This document shows positions 49,201-63,800 of a stretch of 64,000 nt of DNA, piece after piece. Position 1 is the first letter of the stretch, and each line of letters begins with the position of its first letter. The position numbers and the translations under genes are program-made. The notes beneath the pieces are model-generated. The model was not told the DNA's origin. It searched no databases and saw only the letters and a program-made list of their open reading frames with translations. Source of the stretch: Serinus canaria (taxonomy: Eukaryota > Chordata > Aves > Passeriformes > Fringillidae). The stretch spans positions 91,242,990 to 91,306,989 of the forward strand of contig NC_066315.1 in assembly GCF_022539315.1 (NCBI RefSeq). The letters run 5' to 3'.

Positions 49201-52200
49201 TTTAAACACAGCTTCACAGAATTTTTTGTTATTATTTTAACTGCTGTTTTATCTGCAAATAAAAGCATGCCTTTTATGTGATTTAAATATATTTCAAACA
49301 TATTAAGTCCTATAACAAACCGCTGTGTGAAATAATTGCAAATCTATCTATCAATTTCTATTGGACAAGAAAAGGTCTCCAGCCACTGTGAAATCTCCAG
49401 AACTATTACAGAAGTAGACAGACAATCCATATTGAAAACAACCAGCATTAAAGGTAGGTTTGCTCTTAATTTAAATAATTATTCAGACACTTCAGGCTAC
49501 TTTTACATATGGCATAATTTTATAGTTTCTATAGATATTGCAGTGATGTTTGATATTCAAAATGAAGCCATAATCTATTTAAATACTGGTAGATAAATCA
49601 AATCCTTCAAAATCTACTCAAATTGCATCCTAGCAGTAATAAAAGTACTAGATTTATTTCTCTTTGTTTGGACTAGAGGCAGATAAAATAACAGCTCTAG
49701 GTTGGTGTTGCAAAGCCTTCCCAAATCCACACCATATTAACAATGTTGAAAAACACATCCTTTGTGTATAAATGTCAATCTATGTTTAAATGTTCCCATC
49801 ATAAGGTTGAACACACACAGATTATATTAATAACATAAATCAGTTAATATTTCAGCAAAAAATATTCCTCATTAATAAAACTTACTCTTTCATTAATGAA
49901 AAAAAAGTGTAACAAAAGATGGCTCCAAACTGCTCTACAAAGAGACAAGAAAATTTAGAATCTTAATAGGCAAGGTAAATTCATTTTGTCTTTTATGAAA
50001 CACTGACATTAGCTTTTGCTTTTCAGGCAGCAACACAATTTGCTTATGCAGTTCATACATATCAATTTTGACTTAAGTGTGATTCACTTAATTCTCTTTA
50101 ATCAACAATTTAACCAACTGTTTGCAGACAAAGAGAGAGACAAATGAAAGATTAGTGCTCTTGGAGTTTGTGGCTGGCCATAAGATCTGAATTTATTTTT
50201 CAAATACCTCCTACAGCAGTAGGCTTGCACGCTGAAGACATCCTATCTTGTATCCTATTGATTCAAATGACAAGCCTGAGCATCAGATTAAGGATGTGTC
50301 AGACCCCTGATAGAAGATTCCTGGAGATTTCAGCAGAAAGGTGTCCTGTTTCAAAATGATCTATTGCTGCTCCTTCATGTATTGAAGCGCATGTGGGTAC
50401 ATTTAACACAAAACTAATTTGCCTGCAGTTAGAATAACATTTATAATCAGTGAAAACAAATATCTTCCTTTTTTACTGCAGAATAGCTGGGAAAAGATAC
50501 CTTATTCCAACAGAAATCACCCTACAGTCCACAAAATGGGACTAAACCAAACTGATGAGCTAATAATAGTGGAAGTTTTGTTTTAATTTGTCAGTGCCAA
50601 ATCTGGACACAAACAAGTAAGTGGTTCCTCAGTCCCAACAACACTATTTCTTCTCATAACCATTAAAGATCACTCGTGGGGTCAGCTGCAGAGGGGCAAT
50701 TAATGCAAGAATGATGTTTTAGAAAGGACACCCAGACAGGGAAATGTCTTTGTCTGCAAAGGTACTTTTAAAGGTACAGCCTTGGCAGCAGACATCAATG
50801 TCCTGGGAGAAGAGCTGGACAAGTCTCTTGTGCACCCAGGGATGCCACAATGCTAAACATGCTCAAGGAACAACAATAAATGAAACAAAATGAATCCTAT
50901 TCAGATCTGAAGTGTAACTCTCCAAGTGCTGCAAGCACCATGCTTAAAAAGAAAATACCATTTTTAAGATGCAACCATTATCTTAAAGATCAAATAATGA
51001 TAGAGAAATTTTCACCTGTCTTTTGAACAAAGCAAAATGAGAGAGAGAGATGAAGCAGTTGTTTGACAACAGTATGTAGGAGAAAACCAGCAGTTGAAAC
51101 CAGGATAATTAAGTCAACTTAAAAGAGCCAAATATCAAGAAATATGGAACAATGTTCTTACAGAATAAGCACTGCTTGTGCCTGAACCAATTACTTGTGT
51201 TTGCTGGGCATATTTATATCATGTTCAGTTCTAGTTGGTCTTTGCAATAAAATCTCTGAGTTGAAGGTATGCACCAATACTTTTTCAGACTTAAGTACTC
51301 ATTTAAGGTGTTTTTTTAAAACAGGATTGCTTTACCTCCTCACTCTTGGTAACCGAAAATCTTCAAAAATTAATACAAATTATTTTATTTGTTGATAGTA
51401 AAAATTATTGTTATGGAAGAGGACTTAGCAAAGATCAGAATAAGTAACAATAGGTGAGTCCAGAAGCTCCTCCAAATTTTACTCACAAAAGTATGCACTG
51501 AACTCAACAGATGAAAATAAAGTAATTCTACCAGCTGGCTGCACAGATATTTAAGATATCATTCCATATGCTATGTAGAATTAGTTCCTTTTCACTGGGA
51601 AACACAACACAAGCAGAGCTCCTAAATGTTCTGCCACCATGGTTTGCACTTAAACCATATTTGCAAAATCTTTTAGAAAAATCACTGCAGTCAGAGGCAT
51701 TCCTCTTCTTATTATTTTAATGACATTTCATATTCAAATTTCAAGTGCTCAAGAGCAAGACTGCTCAACAGAAGCACAAGGATGATAATACAATATATAT
51801 TCAGGGCCTGACAATATCCTCCTTGGATTATTTCAAGCACAGAATGCATGGTAGCAAAAGATATAAACCCAAGTGTAGGAAAGGAGGAGACTTACCAGAG
51901 CAAGAAGTGAAACAAAGATGCAGAGAAGTAAAATTACATCAGGTTTGAAAATGGGAGAGAGTGGTTTGTACAATGAAAAGAAATCAATTTTGTTAATGAA
52001 AATAGCTGTGATATTGCTGGAGCAAAAGAGAAAGAAAACATCACCAATAGTGATGTTTAAGCTGGAGAAAAAATGGGAAAAACTGGGGAAACCACAGATC
52101 ACTGTCATGGCAAGGAAGTTGTCTGGGAAAAAAAATAATGGGTAAGGATTTTCATACCAAGTGTTTGGTAAAACTTTAGAAATTAAGATACTGAATTATG

Positions 52201-54089
52201 ACACTCTTTTTATCACAATGGATAAAATAAAAGATGGAACTTTGCAAAAAAAAAAAAAAATCAGGAAATTGATAGATTTTCAATAAGGTAAATATACAAC
52301 TTAAAAAAAAAAAAAATAAATAGGCCTGGGCTTGCTCATTTTACCACAGTGTGTCTACACTGCAGACAACCACACGAGCAGAAATGCTGGGTCAGCTTCA
52401 TGGATATTATGGATACTGAAGCCAACCAGGCCACAGCAGCACAATACTTCTCCTGTAGCTCAGCAACCTTCAGCACACTTCAAGCTGTGAGAGTAGGCTA
52501 TGATGTCACTTCTTCATCTGTCCCTCCTGTAGCTCACACCAGAAGTTTAAATGTGTTTAAATCAGGTTAGTCAGACTCAAAAATAAATATCAAGATCATA
52601 AAGTCCAAGTTGGGCAAGCAAAGAAACAGAGCAGAGAAAGATAAGTCATGAGAACTGGATTATCAGAAAATAAATTACAGAGGTACAGTACCTGTCAGAT
52701 AAGTAATTCCAAACCCAAAAATTATTCAACACACATGAATTCAGGCTCTCACACAAAGAAGGAGGTTTGAGAGCATGGCAGTTAATCTCAAAGGGATAAA
52801 ACCCCCATGATTCCTGACACATAACACCACTGAAATGTGATAACAGACAATCCATTCAAGATTTCTGCCTGTGGAATACTTACACTATTGTACTAATCTA
52901 TGAAGATAAACCTGAGATGAAGGATGGGTTTGCCAGTATTTACAGCAGACTACCAGTAAAAACAATGTTGCAAGTCCAGATGACCATCAATAAGTGCTGC
53001 AGGGGAGAGAGGGGAGCAGCAGGGGAATCAATCCAAATTGAAACACCAATAGTAAAACCACTACTTCAGAATAAATGACCAAACACGTAAGAAAAAAAAA
53101 TCTGTGAGTTTTGAAATACCTAGAAGTCCATTTAAAAAAAAAAGAAGAAAAATATAAAATTGTCTTTTGTTAAATTAGCTGATGCAAAATAAAGACCTTT
53201 ATTCCACTGTTCTAAAAACCTTGCTATTTCCAGATCTGTTATACAGATAACTATGGCCAAGTACTGCAGATCTCAAGGCAAATGTGTTACTTAGAGAAGG
53301 GGAATACTGGCATGGTTACAGTTAAGACTTGCTTACAAAAAAGGGGCAGGATAAGATGACAAGTAAAGAAAACACTATTTCAGTAATTTTATAAGCAAAT
53401 CCTTCATTAAAATGCAGTCCTATTATTTATTCTGATAAGATAAATATCAGCACATCTGAGACATAAAATTACATGTTCTACCAGCATAATGGGTCTTTCA
53501 ATGGATTTATCTTACTTAGAACAACAGAAATCTTTCTCCAAGAAACAGGCAGAAAGCAAAGATCAAAAACAACAATAAGAAAATGAAGACAAAATTCAAC
53601 TGATGATTTTGAAGTCCAGTGCAAGACTGGGTTGTAATAATTACTCTACTTACTTTGAAATAACTGCTTATATCTCAAAAAATACACTGGCATCAACAAA
53701 TCTTTACAACAAAATATTAAAAGAAAGTATTTGATTTCCTTACAGCTTCCATTAAGTGATTGCTTCCATTGATAGATATTTTCTTCCCCCATGTCATCAT
53801 CTTTTGCATTTATATTCCCTATCTGAGTAGTTAACTGGCTTTTTCTCAAGACATAAAACCAGCCTGATCTGGTATAACACTGCCAAATCTGTTTCACACA
53901 AATTCTGCCTGTCTCAGAGAGAGCGAGAGAGCGCACACCACGCATCCTCATTAACTAGAAAGATATGTAATTAAACAAGAAAGGGTTAAAGCGTATGTTA
54001 GCCTGTTCTACTTTTCTATCTGTTACTTTTTAAAAAGCTTTCATATGTCTTCTTCCTTGTTTCTGAAAGCTAACCATTCCTTCTTCCTT

Positions 54090-54620
54090 TCAGGCAAGCT
54101 GACATTTGACAGCTTAACATAGCTGACAGGGTTACCCAACAGCTCACCCTCCCTATTCTCAATCCAATTAGACCTCTAATCCTCCAGATGAAAGGCCCAA
54201 CTACTCACGTTCCTCATGACAACGACAGCTATTGATTATTTGTCACTACAGCTAACACCTTCTCTGTCGAGGCCACTCTGACAGAAGCAAACCTACCAAA
54301 TTAGACAGCACTTTATCTGCCCTGGAGGCCAAATGGCACAACAAGTAAAGGCTAATAAATGGTATAAAAATGAACAAATCATAACATTATGACAGGTTGA
54401 TCGTTGCCAGCAGCTTCACAGCTCAAGCTTGATGCTCTGTTAGACCTGTTCCTTCTCTTTTCTCTTCCACTCCTGCACCAACTTTGACTGAATTAAAGGC
54501 CAGAACAATTAAGGCATTTGACCAGCAAAGATAAGCTAGGATAGAAGTATCATCAAGGGACACGAATGTCAATAGCAGACTACCGTTTGTCAATAAAAAC
54601 ATTCCAGAGATGCAAATGCT
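54090..54620. promoter_or_regulatory. Candidate conserved non-coding element in the 5' intron
   Basis: This stretch is less AT-rich than its surroundings and lacks simple repeats. It has a cluster of TGACAG/TGACAT words on the plus strand at 54100, 54107, 54124, 54279 and 54390, which is the binding word of MEIS/TGIF homeodomain proteins. ATTA/TAAT words and GATA-type words (TTATCT near 54313) are mixed in. The assignment is inference from composition and word clustering. No alignment was possible. Confidence 0.25.
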
Positions 54621-54842
54621 CATGACTCTGCTCTCCACTAGGCTGTACTGACTCCCTTTGTACAGGGCTCCTCGAAAGCTCAGGCAGACACTCCGGGAAA
54701 ATTAACCCCAGAAAACCAAGCTTGAGCTGGGAAACACTGAGGCAAGGATCTGCACCACTGAAAAATTAATCCCAATACTGTGTGAGATGACAGAGAGATG
54801 TTATAGTCGTTATTCCATTTAATATCTACACTTTTTTATTTC

Positions 54843-54857
54843 TTTTTTTTTTTTTTT
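54843..54857. repeat. T15 homopolymer
   Basis: A run of fifteen T ending in GTAGCAGAG. It reads as an A tail on the minus strand, but no retrotransposed sequence is recognisable next to it. Confidence 0.9.
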
Positions 54858-57800
54858 GTAGCAGAGTGATAGAAACCAGGACTACATAATTTGAATTTAT
54901 CATTATACATTTGCTTCAACTGTTTTTTCTAGGACAATATGCAGTATCTAGTGACAGAGGACCTCACAAGTCACATCACTCCGAGGCAAATTGAAGCCAT
55001 TTATTATTCTCAGAGTAGCACTATCCAAAACCAGTGAGATTGGAGGCACAGCAAACGATAAAACACCAAAATAAAACACCACAACCACAGAATATTGTTA
55101 AAATCAGGCCACCAAAAGAATAATGTGAGTAAAAATACACAAATTATTTAAACAGTTAAAAAGCAATTGATACTGCCTTGACAAAATTAATTAACTGATT
55201 CTTCAACTATGCTAAAAGGAGTATGTTTTTCAGCAAGGGATTCCTATGCTTCTGGAAGTACTTAATAACAGAAAAATATTATTAAATCAATTTACATGAA
55301 AACTTAATTTAAAGTTTTAGTTAAAGACATAAAACATTAATATCTGCTGTTCTTTAACTGAGGAATGTGTTCTTGCTCAAAATACAGCTTGCAAAGACAA
55401 AGGAAACTACTATGCAAGTGCAAAACAGTATTAATTTAAGAAATCTAAACACTGAAAATAATTATTCAGTAAAAAAAAACCCCAAAATATGTAGTATTGT
55501 TTTAACTTTTTAGGCTTACAAAATATTTCTGGGGGTGAATACGTATTTATTAATAGTTTCAACCAGACACAGATGATTTAACACTTTACTTATGGGCAGT
55601 ACAGCACAAAATATAGATATTTAAATGAGTAGCTTGGCAAACAGATCCTTTATGACTATTGGCTGAAAAAAACTTGAACTTCAGGACATTTGGGTAAGTT
55701 GGCTCTCACAAATCTCAAGCAAGCCTATAAATAAAATTTGAAACAGTATATAACATTGCTATGAATAAATTTTAATTATTACTATTCCACTCTAAAATGT
55801 ACTCCAAACATAATAAATCACTGCAAAGAGGAGACAATTATTGTCATTTTCAAATACCATAGAGTAACATTCAGTAGATACATTTTTATTTACATTTTTT
55901 TACACATTTCAAACAGCCGCCTGCCCTTTCCAGAAGGAGACCAGTTCAGAATTGCTAATGCTGAGCCCCACAGAAGCACCTGTGTGAAGGAGACCTACAG
56001 AGCTGCAACTGGCCAGACCCAACCTTCCACCCCAGGGAAGACTGAGCAAACTCTTTCCAAACTGCAACTCATGCACAGGCACTTATGCCTGTGCTGGTGA
56101 CAGAGAGCACACAGTGTTCTCAGAAGCTGTTCAGGTTTTCCAGGATCAAAAACTCCTTTATTGTTTATGTTACAAATCTCCTTCTTATCCCGGGTTATGG
56201 TCACTGCTATGGTTTGTTGTTATTTAGCAGACTCTCATTCTTTTTAACACATACCTTGATTAAAGAGAAATGGAACACATTCCATTCTCCCAATTTGCTT
56301 AAAAAAAAAAAATCCAAAAAACAAAACAATGGTATGCTAGAGGACAAGGTGGTGCCAAATAGTGAAGAATAATTACTGTTCTTAACACCTAATCTTAGCA
56401 AAATCTGTAAATGTCTTTAAGATTTAAACTTACTAGCCCAGTGAGCTGTGTACCTGTTATCACTTGTGACTTCTCTGCTGTCAGCTTTATTTATATTTGG
56501 TTTATGATCACAATTCTTGATAAGTGAGAATCTTTTCCAGTATTACAAGACAAAACCAGAAATGGTACACCATTGTATTTTTCAAGCTGTGTTCCAGATG
56601 TGCCTCCTTGAGAATCATACTGAACATCCCTTACACAGAGCAAGAACTAATGCACACATCTCCCCAAAAACCTTAGATGCATTTATTCTTCCTTCTGTGT
56701 TTAGATTATGTTTACAACCTCACAATTAAAATAAAATCCTTGGATAGCACAAAAATAAAAATTGGATACTACAATGATGGCTGCCATTGAACAACTGCCC
56801 CAGGCAACTGGAGACCAACACTTCACATGCATGTCAGAGGGAACACACCACACTCAGTCCATCCCTTTCCATGCAAATATACTCTACTGCTGGGTAGACT
56901 GTTGGGGTAAATACTCCACACATGCTCCTATTGCAAACTCTCTCCTTAAACATCTTCCATCCTCCTTCAGCTTTTACTTCTACTACTCTAAATGGGGGAA
57001 AATACTATTTTGCTATTTCAACTGGAAGTAGATAGAACCATTCTGCCTACAGTAGGCTATAGAGCAAATCTGCCATATTTATAGAATAATTCATTTTAGC
57101 ATCTTTATTTGTTTTCTTTCACCAGCCAATCCTAAACACAGACAGTAACAGACGCTATGTTTGTTATAGCCATGCTATAACTCCTTTGATGTGTAAAATG
57201 TCTGCTGGAAAGTAGCTATAGGCAGGGAGGTAGCCACAAGTTGCAAGCAATACTTTCCAACATGTTTTACCAGAGTAAGTTAGTTTAGTAACCAACTGCT
57301 ACTAAAATAATTTAAAAATCAACTCTACAAGTGCCATTGACTCTAGACATTCATACCATATTTATCAGTGAAATTTGTATAGAAACCAAGTTTGATCTTA
57401 CAGCTAGTCTGAAATTCTGATCTTGAACTTCAAGTCAAAAGAATACTTTGGCATGTGAAAATTTTTGCATAACCTTGTCTTCAAATATGGCTTCATGCTA
57501 ACATAAAATCAGTGAGAAATCAGATTCAGACGTCTTAGTATCTGCTGTGCAACTGAAACCCAACATGTAGAACAGTATTTCCACGGTTTTATCTTCTGCA
57601 GAGAAAATAATTGGCTGGATTTTAACCCACATTTTGACAGCAGAGACAGACAATTGTTGGACACCATATGATTATAGCAGCTTAACACTTAATGAGAAAA
57701 CAATAATGTGCATGTTCTTGCCTTGTTACAAGACATGACAAAGTGTGCAAGCTGAAAATGCCCTGCCTGAATAGATGAGAATAGCATATCAGTCTTGCCA

Positions 57801-60800
57801 AGTACTGCCCAAATTTCAATCTGAATCAAGACACAGCAGAGGCAAATGGAAGTATTAATGAAATCTAAAGAACAGTCAAAAGGAGAATAAGGAAATACAT
57901 AAAAGATCCTGAAAGAGTCACAGCAACCATCTATCACACACAGAAAAACACCAATTTCAAAAGGGCTCCCATCGTACCTGAACTCAAATAGGATGCTAAA
58001 ATTCTTACCTATGGTTTTGAGAATATTTTTCATTATGTCAGTGTTCATTTAGAAAATTCCAGCTTTGCAAAGTCTCTGTTTTTTTGTTCATTCTCAGCAG
58101 TGACAGCACAACTTTCTTGGGGAGGGTACTGGAAATCACATCTCTGTAACAATGCAAGTTTTCTCTGCTTAAGTTTTTCCTGTAGCTATTTTTAACCATT
58201 TCAATAGGGCTTGAAGCACAGATCAATGGCAGTATCAACCAATAGAAAAAATAATTTGGGGACATGGAGCCTTGTGTTAAATAGGCAGAAAATTAATTGT
58301 TCTTTTGTAGAGTTCATTTTCTACAGCTCTGAAAAGGGCTCAGGGGAAGGCTGTGGATGGTACCAACCCCTTGGTAGCTAGGACAGCTTATCTATAGTGT
58401 AACACACACAAATCACACACAAGGAACTCCTCTGCCTTCCACCCTTGAGCAACTTCAGGCCACGTTCACTAGAGAGAACTCATTGTTCAGGAAACTAAAG
58501 AAAACATTTGTATCATGGTTATTGCCTGTGGCTTAATTAATCACAAAGGAAACTATAGTCCCACACGGTAAAAAAGCAAAATCACCTCTTCTGGCAGGTA
58601 GGCAAACAGTCCTGTTTCACATCCTGGTGTGTACAGATTTCTCATATTTAATCAAATTGTATATTCACATGAAAATACCACAGAATGAATGTAAGGCTCA
58701 TTTACATTTCAGGAACCTACATTCATAGAATTAATATTACTCATTATGAGCTCTCAGTTAAGGGGGAACATCATAAAAGGTTATTGGCCTGAGGAAAACA
58801 AGAACATGAACTGGCCACCATTGTCTCTGACATGGTCATTTATTTTCATTTCATAGATTGGGAAAGAAAGTTAGAAGCACATGTGCTCTTTTATGCCTTA
58901 TGAAAGATCTGAGAGACTACAGCTCCAGGAAATACATCTTGGTAAAGGTAATGAGAGAAAAATGTATAAACTGGCTCCCGGGCAAGTTAATTCAAGAGTC
59001 TTTAATACAAACACCTTTTATTTGCTCAAGAAAAGGAAAAAAAATCCCTTTTTGCAGCTCTTGGACTAACTTAACTGTAGTCATTAGATAAGACTTGGGA
59101 ATAAACTTTCATAAAATAAGTGAACTAAAAACTACCTTGTGTTTCCAATTTTCTACCACGTCTAATGCTGGCCACAGGCTGTCTTGTTTTACTTTACTTT
59201 TACTGTTACTGCTGAGAATACAGGAACAACCATTTTTTTGAGTTTAAAAAAAAAATCAAAGACCATTAAAATACACCCTCCTACTTTACACAGAATTCCT
59301 AACTGCATCCTGGATGTACTATTATTTATCAACAACCATGTTAGGAAATAAATAATTTAAGCTACACAATATTTAATGCTACTAAAGTCACATTTTCCCT
59401 CTGGGGTTGCATTAATCTTCCTGAAGCCAAAATTAATATCCTCCTGACATTTAAGCATCCTGATAGATTATTTGAAGGGCATATTATTAGAAACCAACAA
59501 AAAAATTGCATTTTTTCTTCTATCCCTATGAACACAAAAGGCTGTGCCTAAAGTATTTAGAAAGATTCAGGTAAATTACTCCCCAAAGTAAACAGATTGC
59601 TAAGAAGTGAGCAATCCCTGTGAGAAATTTTGGAAGAGGCAGGCCTCCTTCCCACCCCCTCACCCCCCCCTTAAATTAAACAGGAATTACTTAATGAAAG
59701 TTAAATAGCAAAACATATACAGGTATTTTGGGTATGCAGAAACATTTCCATTCATAGGTATCACATGTGGGTTTTTCAAAAAGTTGCAATTTAACATCAA
59801 AAGCAAATTGCTACAAATGCAAAATGCCTGCAACTGAAAATGAATGTCTGCTGTTAAACTGTAATCCCAGTACTCAAATCTCCACAGCATGTTTATTTCA
59901 CAATAATCTAAATTCTACAAATTTATATAATCTGTGCTCATATAGTACTATAATTCCTCAGTGCAGAATCACTGACAAATTATGCTAATGATTCTACTTC
60001 TGATGCAATCAGTCACAGTTTCAGTTCCCAGTAAATTACATCCGTGTTCAGGAAGTTACAACCACCCTCTGAAACTCCCATGGCAATCTTTGCAGGTGCA
60101 CTCCTGCAATAATTTGTATCATTCTCAGGTGGATTTGTATTTTTAAGGGTTTTTTATTTGACTGCTTTTAATTTAAATTTTATGAAGTTAATGACTTGAC
60201 CTGCCTCTTTTCTTATTTTCTAAGGGGTGCGCACCCTTTCAAAATTGCTTGTGAGACCTGTCCACTTGAAAAGAGAGACCAAAGGAGTGGAACAGAATAA
60301 AATACAAAAGGAAAAACACCAAATAACCTAATTTGCATGGCCTTCTGCCTACAAAGACTGAATCATCTCCATCATAAGGCTGATGAAAGAAAGACAGATC
60401 CTATGAAACATCATGTCAAGGACAATCAGAAAATGAATTGCTAAAAAAATGTATGCCTTGGGTGAGATTAATTCGTCACAATTACAATATTGACAATACA
60501 AAAACCTTCATCAGACAGATGCCTAAAAGAAAGAATCAGCTAGTCAGTGTGCCCTAGAGTACTCATCTCACTTTAGGGTGAATGACTGCACCCTCAAGTG
60601 CATTACTTTTAAGTTATCTACATGACCAGCTCATATGCAGATGTCTGCAATGTAAATTTTTAGCTACATGAGATTATTCTCAGCCCATCATCTCACATTG
60701 CATTGTACTATATGATTTTCCATTGAAAGAAGATACACTTGTTCCATTTAATCACACAGAAAGCTAAACTATCTCTTTATTCAAGCTAAAAATCTTTTTC

Positions 60801-63800
60801 AGACCAAAAGATATATGAAACTTAAAAGCTGTAATACAAAGGATGCCCATCACTAAACAGAAGACTAACCACTAAGAACATAATTATTAGCATGAAGGTT
60901 ATCATTTCAATATATAACCACAGGTGTTTTTCAAAAAGCATTAGTGTTTCTAACAGTATAGCCAAAATTTCTAACCTTACCTTATTAATTTCAGGAACTT
61001 TCTGCAAAGAAAGGTGTGAGAATGCTTAGTCCTAGAAAGGTGACAAGGGTAGTAAGTGAATATCCAAAGCCTTAGCTCGTGCAAATAGTCCAGAATGTCA
61101 CTAGCTCCTAATCTGAGATAGAGAGATTATAAGAATCTTTTGTTGAGATGAGAACAGATGTTGAGATGAGAACCTGACAGCTTTTCACCTAACTATTGCT
61201 TTGTAGACACAGTCCAGTAACAAAAACCATTTGAATGAAGCATGGCAAGGATGACATAGCAACTCTGAGTTCTGAGACATGAGTTTCCTCATTGACTGGT
61301 AACACGGCCTGGTTATTAAAACAGCACTGGACAGAGGTACTGAAATCATCAGATCACCTTCACTTCTTACCTGTGTTGAAACCCTTGGAACAGAAAAACA
61401 TGTAAGAGCACTGGCCAGTCTGCCCAGGTACGCTACCAGAAATAGTTTCGGTAGAGACTGCAAACTGCTTTTATAGCAAGTGCAAAAATTCTGGTACTTT
61501 GCTTATTGACACTCAAATCAAAATAGAACTACTTTGACAAACCACGGCTCTGAAAGATGTCTTCTAGGACATTTGTGAAACAAAGCAGAGCACTTGGAGT
61601 GCACCAGAATTTTGGGAGGAGATCAACTACAACTGCAAGGAACAAAGTAACTACTTCAGGAGGACTTAGAGGGGCCATTAGGAACAGAAAAAGGATTAAG
61701 GAACTATTGTTAAACTATCAATCAGATGATGCTTTATATGACCATATGGATAGTGCCAAAATCTTTTCCTATAATTTCAGAAGAACTCTGTACTAACAAC
61801 AAATAACAATCTGCATTTTGAAAGCTGGATGTGATTGTTGGCATTTTGAAGGACTGGAAGAAATGCTTTTACAGAATGCACTCCTTATGTAACAGCAATG
61901 ACAACATGATGGAAGCATAAAACTTGCAGAGAAGTGGATGTTAAGAATAAAATATAATGTAGAGCTGATACGTACACATGTGTATGCATACACACACTCA
62001 CCCAGCACAGCCAGGTTTGCAACTCACACAGGCTGAGCCAGAAGCTAATGTTGCAAGTGTTAATGGCATGATGTGTTACAGTCCACTTAAGTCCTATCCA
62101 ACCTAAAGAAGAAAAATCCATCCTAGAGAAGAAAAGCAACTGAAGTCCTGAAGTCCTAATCTGTTTTACTTCATTCTGATGATTTATGACTGAATTCAGG
62201 TCAATGCCACATTTCTGAATATTTGTTCTATTACAGGGATTAAAAAACCCACAAGCAATTTTTTTACTAATGAAGGACATGAACTGGGTGTTCTCTTACA
62301 GTGAAATCTCCAGACAGAAAAATGGGAACAGTTTCACCTCATCCTGCAGAGAACAAAACCAATTGTTTTTATGATAACCAGGATTACTAATGGGAGAGAC
62401 ACCATGTTGAATCCAAACACACAAATTAAGACATTCAGCTCTCTTCAGTCCATGACAGCTAAATCATTGCTTCTGTTTGGCATTAGAAGAGCATTTTCTC
62501 ACAAACTCTTTGCCTCTGAGACAGTTCTGAGGTTCCCAAAGAAAGGCAGCAGAGACCACTTTTTGTGAAATCGGCTGCAAGACTGTTTCAGAGGAACAAG
62601 TGCAAAGGGACACGTAAAGGCAGCCTGTAGAATGATGACCTGAGGAGTCTCAAATATTCTGGCAACAAACTCTAGCCCTCAGAATGCTCATCATATCACA
62701 GCAGACAAAGTGTCCCAAAAGCCCTTCAAAGAGACAGCAAAGAACAGCAAAAGTAATCCTGGTACTCAGAGAGGAAGGTTCTGACTCAGGAAACTTTGCT
62801 TAATTTTACCTCCATCTGCTTTAGTTAGCACCAGTGTAGAAAAAGTGTCTTTTCTTTCCTCCTTCTTCACAGATTGCATGTAAAGGTCTGCAACTTAGCT
62901 TCTCTCTCCAAAGAAAAGGAAAACTAGAATGCAACCCAAGTACAATTTAGGAATCTGAATCTCCAAGCACTGCCCTTCTAAACAGCTTGTACCTGTGACT
63001 AGCAATGAATGGGGATTTATAAAGTCATGTGATCTGGTTTGGATGAAGCACAGGACAGCTACTGACTCACAAGCTTGAGCACAACAAAAACCATACAGTG
63101 GTCCTGGTAAATATGTATATTCATGATTAACCAACAATGACAAAAGAACTTTGGAAATGGGTGATCTCACAGCATGTTTCTTTTTCTATCTGAAAGCTGT
63201 ATTGAGAAATTTTACTTTTGGAGAAAAAAAAAATAGACTATAAACCAAAAGTATCAGCAAGATATAAGCAGAATGCAAAACATTAATTAAACAGTCAAAA
63301 CTGCATGAAACATTACGTTGTTTTGAATTTTAATTTTATGTATTTTTCAGAATACACTCATGACAGAAATGTAGATCTAAAAAATGTTACTATGGAAAGA
63401 CTACAGACAAAATTTCACACACATGAAATGTGAATTTTATAAGCTGACATCAATAGCAAGTAACTGCTCAGAAGACACGGAAGGGAATTTTAGAGGACAG
63501 CTAAGTGAGGCAAATAAAAAGCAGGGCAAATAAAAAACAGTAAGGGCTGTTTGCTGACCCTTTCTGCTATGGAGTGCCTCACATCTATCTAGCACCTTAC
63601 ACAGAAAGTGTGTGACTACATAAAATCTACTGCTACAATCTTTATCTCATGCTGTTTTACCTCCCTTTTCATTTGTACCATCAACTGAAAATCCATCTAA
63701 GATGGTCCAAGTATCCCGTGTTATAATCTGCACTTTGAGGATTGAAGCAAGGTAGAAGGAAATGGAGAGCCCATGCAGTTAGAGGATATTAGCCAAGGCA

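Noticed and set aside
61370..61430. Donor-like CACAG then GTAAGAAG on the minus strand
   Set aside because: The flanking open frame has no similarity to inversin and the acceptor side is ambiguous; kept as chance.
61557..61796. 79-codon plus-strand open frame with a basic middle section
   Set aside because: No recognisable family, no promoter or splice context, and the length is within chance for this composition.
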